NCBI GenBank assembly: GCA_020161655.1
Contig: JAIUPC010000008.1
Location: 62,001 to 126,000, forward strand
Origin: Pseudomonadota bacterium
GTDB taxonomy: Bacteria > Pseudomonadota > Alphaproteobacteria > Rhodobacterales > Rhodobacteraceae
DNA: 64,000 nucleotides
Reading direction: 5' to 3'
The notes beneath the pieces are model-generated. The model saw only the letters and a list, made by a program, of their open reading frames with translations. It was not told the origin of the DNA and did not search any database. Position 1 is the first letter of the stretch, and the number at the start of each line of letters is the position of its first letter. Shown in pieces: positions 59,903 to 64,000 of the stretch. The position numbers and the translations under genes were made by a program.

Positions 59903-61112
59903 AGGGGCCTCAGCGCCGCATCCGCCGCCACCGGCCAAGGTGCCTCGGCGGCGTCGAGGTTGCGGTCAAGCGAGGCGACCGATGCGGTTGCGGTTCATGC
60001 TGCGCCCTCGATCCCGGCGATCACGCCCCGCAGGCGCGGCTGCGGCGTGGCGCGGCAGAACTTGTCGCCCCGACTGACAAAAGCCCCGATCCGGCGCCGG
60101 ACCTTTTCAGCATGGTTCTGGGCGATGTCGGACAGGCGGTGCGCGAGGAAGGGGTTGGCGAAACGGTCAAGCGTGGTGGCGACATAGTCCCGCGCCTCTT
60201 CGCCTTGCCCGGCGGCGGCGAAAACCGGCAGCACCTCATCCGCGTAGAGGCTTTCCAGATCGGCGCGGATCGCATGGTCCGCCATCACGTCACGCACCAG
60301 CGCCGCCTTGTCGCCGCCACGCTTCAGCCAGTCCGCCAAGAGGTAGCTGTGACCGAGGTTGAGGATATGGAGCTTCAGCCGCTCGATCCGGTTGAGGTCC
60401 GCCACCACCTTCAGCGCCGGGTGGCGGCAGGGGAGGAGATGGCCGGGGCAATCTTCGACCGCCCAGAGCGCGTATGGTTCCGCCACCGCGCCCGCAGGCT
60501 CAAGCGGTTCGGAAACGATCCTGTCGACGAGGGAATTGGCGAAGACCACCTGCCCGGCGATCCATTCGGCCAGACCGGCATCAAGCGGCCCGGCAAGCGC
60601 CAGCACTCTGGCCCTGAGCGTATCGCCATTGCGCGCGACAAGCTCCGTCGGCATCACCACGATGCCGCGCCCCCCGGCGCGGAACCGGGCCAGCAGCAGT
60701 TGGGTCAGTTTCGCCGGATAGGACATGCCCTGCCGGAACTCCGCCGCGCCGTCGTCGGCTGAGGGTGTCCAGCCGGCATCGCCGGTGTTCGACAGGATCA
60801 CCTCGGACTCTTCCGCCGCGATGCGGGCGATTTCGGCCAGTCGGTCTCGGTTGTGAGCGCACGCGCGACCGATGTCACCTGCTGGCTGCGCGAGACAGGC
60901 TGGCCGTTCAGGGTCCCCTCGACCCGAACCGGAAAGCCGCCCGGCGCCGCCAGCGCCAGAAGCCGCGCGCGCCGCGCGGCATTCCCGCTCGACTGGACGA
61001 CGGTGATGGGACCGATTGCCTCGCCCTGCTGGAGCGCCTCGGAGATGAAGAGATCGGCATGGGCCTGAAAGAACCTGCTGGTGCCGAATTTCAGGATCGG
61101 GGTGACGGGCAT
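59899..61112 (-). pseudogene. Broken mannitol-dehydrogenase-family reductase (mannonate/tagaturonate type)
   Basis: The N-terminus (MPVTPILKFGTSRFFQAHADLF) and the main part (VILSNTGDAGWTPSADD, FANSLVDRIVSEPL, HILNLGHSYLLADWL) belong to the family of fructuronate and tagaturonate reductases. They are in different frames: one base is missing near 60835-60838, where TTETDWP should pass into EIARIAAEESE. A second lesion is an in-frame TGA at 59995-59997; reading on in the same frame gives SVASLDRNLDAAEAPWPVAA and a stop at 59899, a credible original C-terminus. The intact gene would encode about 404 residues. Two independent lesions make a sequencing error unlikely as the only cause. Confidence 0.8.
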
Positions 61113-61137
61113 GGCGTTCTCCGCAGCAGCTTTGCTC

Positions 61138-61155
61138 TTAATGATAATATACATT
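61138..61155. promoter_or_regulatory. Candidate GntR operator before the broken reductase and the kinase gene
   Basis: TTAATGATAATATACATT lies 26 bases before the reductase start and 81 before the kinase. It agrees at 14 of 18 positions with 58946-58963 before the GntR gene. Both sites lie in AT-rich islands. Confidence 0.5.
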
Positions 61156-61235
61156 CTGTCAAGCAGAGGGGTTTGACGATTGCGGGCAGAAGTGCGACAG
61201 CGACCGCGGGCGGCAACTATCCCAGGGACCGACGA

Positions 61236-62135
61236 ATGATGCGACTTCTTTGCATGGGCGAGCCGATGGCCGAGCTGCGCAAGGCGGGCGACAGTTTCGC
61301 CGTCAGTTTCGCCGGCGACACCTTCAACACCGCGGTCTATTGCCGCCGCCTTCTGCCAAAGGGCGACCGCGTCGGCTTCCTCACGCGCATCGGCACCGAC
61401 CCCTTGTCAGACGGTTTCGTGGCGCTTGCCGAGGACGAAGGCATCGACACCACGCTCGTCGCGCGCGACGCGGGGCATAACATCGGCATCTACTCCGTGC
61501 AGACCGATGTGACGGGCGAACGCTCCTTCCACTACTGGCGCGGCGATTCCGCGGCCCGGCAGATGTTCCGCGCGCCGGAAGATCTTGCAGCGCTGGATGG
61601 GGTGGAGATCCTCTATCTCTCCGCCATCACGCTCGCCATCATCACGCCCGAAGCGCGCGAGGCGCTTATCGCCCGGCTGGCCGAGCTCAGGGCAAAAGGT
61701 CGGCGCATCGCCTTCGATTCCAACTACCGCCCGCGTCTCTGGACCGACAGGGACACCGCGCGCGACTGGATCGGGCGGATGTGGCGGATGACCGACATCG
61801 CGCTGCCTTCTGCCGACGACGAACGGGCGCTTTACGGCGATGTGGACGATGCGGCCGTGCTCGCGCGTCTGCGCGGCTGGGGCTGCCGGTCGGGCGCCTT
61901 GAAGCGCGGCGCCGAAGGGCCGGTCGGCTTCGACCCGGCCCTCGCCGCCGGCAGATTTTCCCCGGCAGACCGCGTCGTCGATACCACGGCGGCGGGCGAC
62001 AGCTTCAACGGTGCCTTCCTTGCCGCCCTGCTGACGGGCAAGGATGAGGCCACGGCGATGGACTGGGGCCACCGCACCGCCAGCGCCGTCATCGGCCAGC
62101 CCGGCGCCATCGTCTCGGAAACGCCCCGGTTTTGA
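61236..62135 (+). CDS. kdgK: PfkB-family sugar kinase, probable 2-keto-3-deoxygluconate kinase
   Basis: The 299-residue kinase starts MMRLLCMGEPMAEL and has the PfkB elements AGDTFNTAVYCRRLLP, GDRVGFLTRIGTDPLSDGF, FDSNYRPRLW and the catalytic TTAAGDSFNGAFLAALL. The FDSNYRPRLW segment and AGDTFNTAVY are typical of KDG kinases. It would phosphorylate 2-keto-3-deoxygluconate, the product of mannonate or altronate dehydration, which fits the reductase remnant next door. It diverges from that remnant. The gene itself looks intact. Another sugar-acid kinase is possible. Confidence 0.82.
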   Translation: MMRLLCMGEPMAELRKAGDSFAVSFAGDTFNTAVYCRRLLPKGDRVGFLTRIGTDPLSDGFVALAEDEGIDTTLVARDAGHNIGIYSVQTDVTGERSFHYWRGDSAARQMFRAPEDLAALDGVEILYLSAITLAIITPEAREALIARLAELRAKGRRIAFDSNYRPRLWTDRDTARDWIGRMWRMTDIALPSADDERALYGDVDDAAVLARLRGWGCRSGALKRGAEGPVGFDPALAAGRFSPADRVVDTTAAGDSFNGAFLAALLTGKDEATAMDWGHRTASAVIGQPGAIVSETPRF

Positions 62136-62223
62136 GGCCGCTGCGGAGGCGGGTCCCTCTCAGACCGCATTCCCCGGCGAAGTTTACCTGCCTTTGCGCC
62201 CGGAGGCTGGTCCGCGATCCAGA

Positions 62224-63207
62224 TCAGGGCTGCCAGACCACCGCGCCCCAGATCAGCCCGGCGCCGAAGGCCGACATAAGGACCGGGCCGGGCCGTAGGC
62301 CCCTCCCCTCTGCCAGATGCCAGGACAGGGCCAGCGGCATGGTCGCCGCCGAGGAATTGCCATGCAGGGACAGAGTCCCGAGCCAGTCCGCCGCCTGAAG
62401 TCCGACCTTCTGCCCCACCTTCTCGACGATGCGGCGATTGGCCTGATGCGGTAGCCAGGTGGCGACGTCGGTGGCCTCAATCCCCGCCTCGGCCAGCGCC
62501 TGCCGCGCCGACCCGGCCATGCCCTCGACCGCGCGGGCAAAGACCGTGCGGCCATCCGGCATCCGCATGGTCAGCCCGCCGGCGCCCGACGCGGTGAAGG
62601 GCAGGCGCGACCCGCCCCGCTCGATGCGGATGTGGTCATAGCCGGCCCCGTCCGACCGAAGCACCACGGCACGGGGGCCGCGCGTCGGATCGTCGGAGGG
62701 ACGCAACAGAACAGCGCCGGCCGCATCGGCGAAAAGCACGCGGCTGGCAACCTCACTGAGGTCGATCCGGCGTGAGAGGAGATTGGCGGCGATCACCAGC
62801 ACCGACTTGCCGGTCAGCCGGACATGGCCGGCGCCGAGGGTCAGCGCGTGCAGGAAACCGGCACAGGCCCCGGCAAGATCAACCGCCCCGCAGCCGAGAC
62901 CGAGCCTGTGGGCAACCAGCGGCGCGGTCGGCGGCAAAAGATGGTCCGGCGTCGATGTGGCCAGAAGGAGAAGCCCCACCTCCTCCGGGCTGGCCCCGGC
63001 CCCGCGCAGGGCCATCGCGCCCGCCGGCACGGCAAGGTCGCTCAGCGCCTGATCCGCGGCGGCGTAATGGCGTGTCCTGATCCCGGTCCGGCTTTCGATC
63101 CAGTCGTCGGGCAGGCCCATGTCCCGCTCGATCTCGGCATTGCCGACCTGCCGTTCGGGGAGGCAATGCCCGAAACCCGCCCAAGAGACACCCCTAGCCA
63201 AAGACAT
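62224..63207 (-). CDS. bioZ: Beta-ketoacyl-ACP synthase III-like protein, probable BioZ
   Basis: The 327-residue thiolase-fold protein has FGHCLPERQVGNAEIE at the start, the active-site Cys in DLAGACAGFLHAL, His in WLPHQANRRIVEKVG and Asn in SLHGNSSAATMPLAL, the FabH triad. It overlaps the bioA 3' end by 14 bases, and BioZ proteins, which make the pimeloyl precursor of biotin, are FabH homologues encoded in biotin operons of alphaproteobacteria. This context favours BioZ over housekeeping FabH. The ATG at 63207 starts MSLARGV; longer in-frame starts lie inside bioA. Confidence 0.83.
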   Translation of the reverse strand: MSLARGVSWAGFGHCLPERQVGNAEIERDMGLPDDWIESRTGIRTRHYAAADQALSDLAVPAGAMALRGAGASPEEVGLLLLATSTPDHLLPPTAPLVAHRLGLGCGAVDLAGACAGFLHALTLGAGHVRLTGKSVLVIAANLLSRRIDLSEVASRVLFADAAGAVLLRPSDDPTRGPRAVVLRSDGAGYDHIRIERGGSRLPFTASGAGGLTMRMPDGRTVFARAVEGMAGSARQALAEAGIEATDVATWLPHQANRRIVEKVGQKVGLQAADWLGTLSLHGNSSAATMPLALSWHLAEGRGLRPGPVLMSAFGAGLIWGAVVWQP

Positions 63208-64000
63208 CGGCGGCCTCCAGCATCGCGTCATGGCAGGCGCTGAGCTCGGCACCGGTGCTGCAATAGGGCGGCAGCAGGTAGACCGTGTTGCCAAGGGGCC
63301 GGATCAGCAGGTTGCGGGCGGCGAAGAAGCGCAGAAGCTCCGGCCCGAGGGTTGACATGTAGCTGCCCGAGGCACCGATTTCGGCGGCCAGGATGGTGCC
63401 GAACTGGCGCGCACCGGAAAGGCGCGGATGCGCGGCAAGTCGCGTCAGGCCCTGCGTCTGGACGGCGGCAACCCGGTCGATCCCGGCCTGAACCGGCTCA
63501 TCGTCCCAGAGTTCCAGATTGGCCAGCGCAGCCGCGCAGGCAATCGGGTTGGCGGTGTAGGAAGAGGAATGGAAGAATGTCTTCGCCCGGTCCTCCGACC
63601 AGTGCGACAGGAAGATCTCCTCCCGGCAAAGCGTGACGGCCAGCGGCAGATGCCCGCCGGTGATGCCCTTCGACAGGCACAGGATGTCCGGCGCCACCCC
63701 GGCATGGTCGCAGGCGAGAAAGCGGCCGCTGCGTCCCCATCCGGTCATCACCTCGTCCGCGATCAGGAGAATGCCGTGGCGGGCGCAGATCGCGGCCATC
63801 TCGGCAAGAACCCATGAGGGATAGAACATCATCCCCCCCGCGCCCAGCGCCAGAGGCTCGATCAGCAGGGCCGCCGTGTCGGGGCGGCGCGCGAGAGCCT
63901 CAAGCGCGTCAAGTGTCGCCTGCTCGGCGCCTTCAGCGGGAAACGGGATGCGGTCGACGGCGAAGAGCAGGGGGTCGTAAGGCTGGGTGAAGACGCCGCG
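63194..64000 (-). CDS. bioA: Adenosylmethionine-8-amino-7-oxononanoate aminotransferase, 3' part
   Basis: Only the C-terminal 268 residues lie in the window; the gene runs off the end at 64000. The frame is open from RGVFTQPYDPLLFAVDRIPFP through LLIEPLALGAGGMM, ADEVMTGWGRSGRFLACDHAG and CLSKGITGGHLPLAVTL (PLP Lys in SKG) to AADVFG. These are class III aminotransferase features and match BioA, which makes 7,8-diaminopelargonate for biotin. It overlaps bioZ. Confidence 0.88.
   Translation of the reverse strand, partial: RGVFTQPYDPLLFAVDRIPFPAEGAEQATLDALEALARRPDTAALLIEPLALGAGGMMFYPSWVLAEMAAICARHGILLIADEVMTGWGRSGRFLACDHAGVAPDILCLSKGITGGHLPLAVTLCREEIFLSHWSEDRAKTFFHSSSYTANPIACAAALANLELWDDEPVQAGIDRVAAVQTQGLTRLAAHPRLSGARQFGTILAAEIGASGSYMSTLGPELLRFFAARNLLIRPLGNTVYLLPPYCSTGAELSACHDAMLEAADVFG

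Noticed and set aside
59995..59997. TGA read as selenocysteine in the reductase gene
   Set aside because: No stem-loop like a bacterial SECIS element follows, the family does not use selenocysteine here, and the gene also has an upstream frameshift, so a nonsense mutation is simpler.
1..64000. CRISPR array, tRNA or rRNA genes, insertion sequences, prophage or integrase genes
   Set aside because: I looked for regularly spaced repeats, tRNA-like cloverleaf segments and transposase or integrase motifs on both strands and saw none.

Overview
The window looks like a chromosomal or megaplasmid segment from a high-GC alphaproteobacterium of the Rhodobacteraceae type. The reasons are dense coding, high GC, many stop/start overlaps, and a complete set of marine-type methylated-amine genes (tmm, tdm, dmmDABC, gmaS, mgsABC, mgdABCD) together with serine-cycle genes. 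This is inferred from gene content; I see no rRNA, tRNA, CRISPR array, phage gene or insertion sequence.

Bases 1-10450 (minus strand) open with a decayed, partly deleted copy of a two-gene unit (C-terminus of a dimethylglycine-dehydrogenase-like protein plus an M24/DddP-like protein). The better preserved unit follows, but its M24 gene is also broken. Next come a full FAD/GcvT demethylating dehydrogenase, an MttB-family methyltransferase without pyrrolysine, a LysR regulator, a truncated hemoglobin and trimethylamine N-oxide demethylase (Tdm).

Bases 10450-34740 hold the methylated-amine pathway. Tmm oxidises trimethylamine to its N-oxide. Tdm splits the N-oxide into dimethylamine and formaldehyde. 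DmmDABC demethylates dimethylamine. GmaS and MgsABC convert methylamine to N-methylglutamate. The sarcosine-oxidase-like MgdABCD regenerates glutamate and passes the C1 unit to tetrahydrofolate. Two APC permeases, one with three tiny membrane-protein partners, are candidate amine importers. AraC/GlxA and XRE-cupin proteins are candidate regulators.

Bases 34850-43770 carry the C1 assimilation genes ppc, hprA, mtkB, mtkA and sga on the minus strand and, divergently, a LuxR-type regulator and mclA. Between the two sets lie regularly spaced palindromes. C1 units leaving the amine pathway could therefore be assimilated by the serine cycle, although glyA, glycerate kinase and the tetrahydrofolate-interconversion genes are not in the window.

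Bases 43900-57780 are accessory catabolism. UbiD/UbiX decarboxylase genes face a histidine/phenylalanine ammonia-lyase homologue that lacks the Ala-Ser-Gly motif forming the MIO cofactor. A LysR protein with two HTH domains, a cyclic amidohydrolase, an M20 carbamoyl-amidase and a TctABC tricarboxylate-type transporter follow, the last with a DctBD-like two-component system and clear paired activator palindromes.

Bases 57880-62135 look like a decaying hexuronate/sugar-acid module: an alcohol dehydrogenase with an internal deletion, a GntR regulator, a reductase with a frameshift and a premature stop, and an intact KDG-type kinase. The window ends in biotin synthesis (bioZ and the 3' part of bioA).
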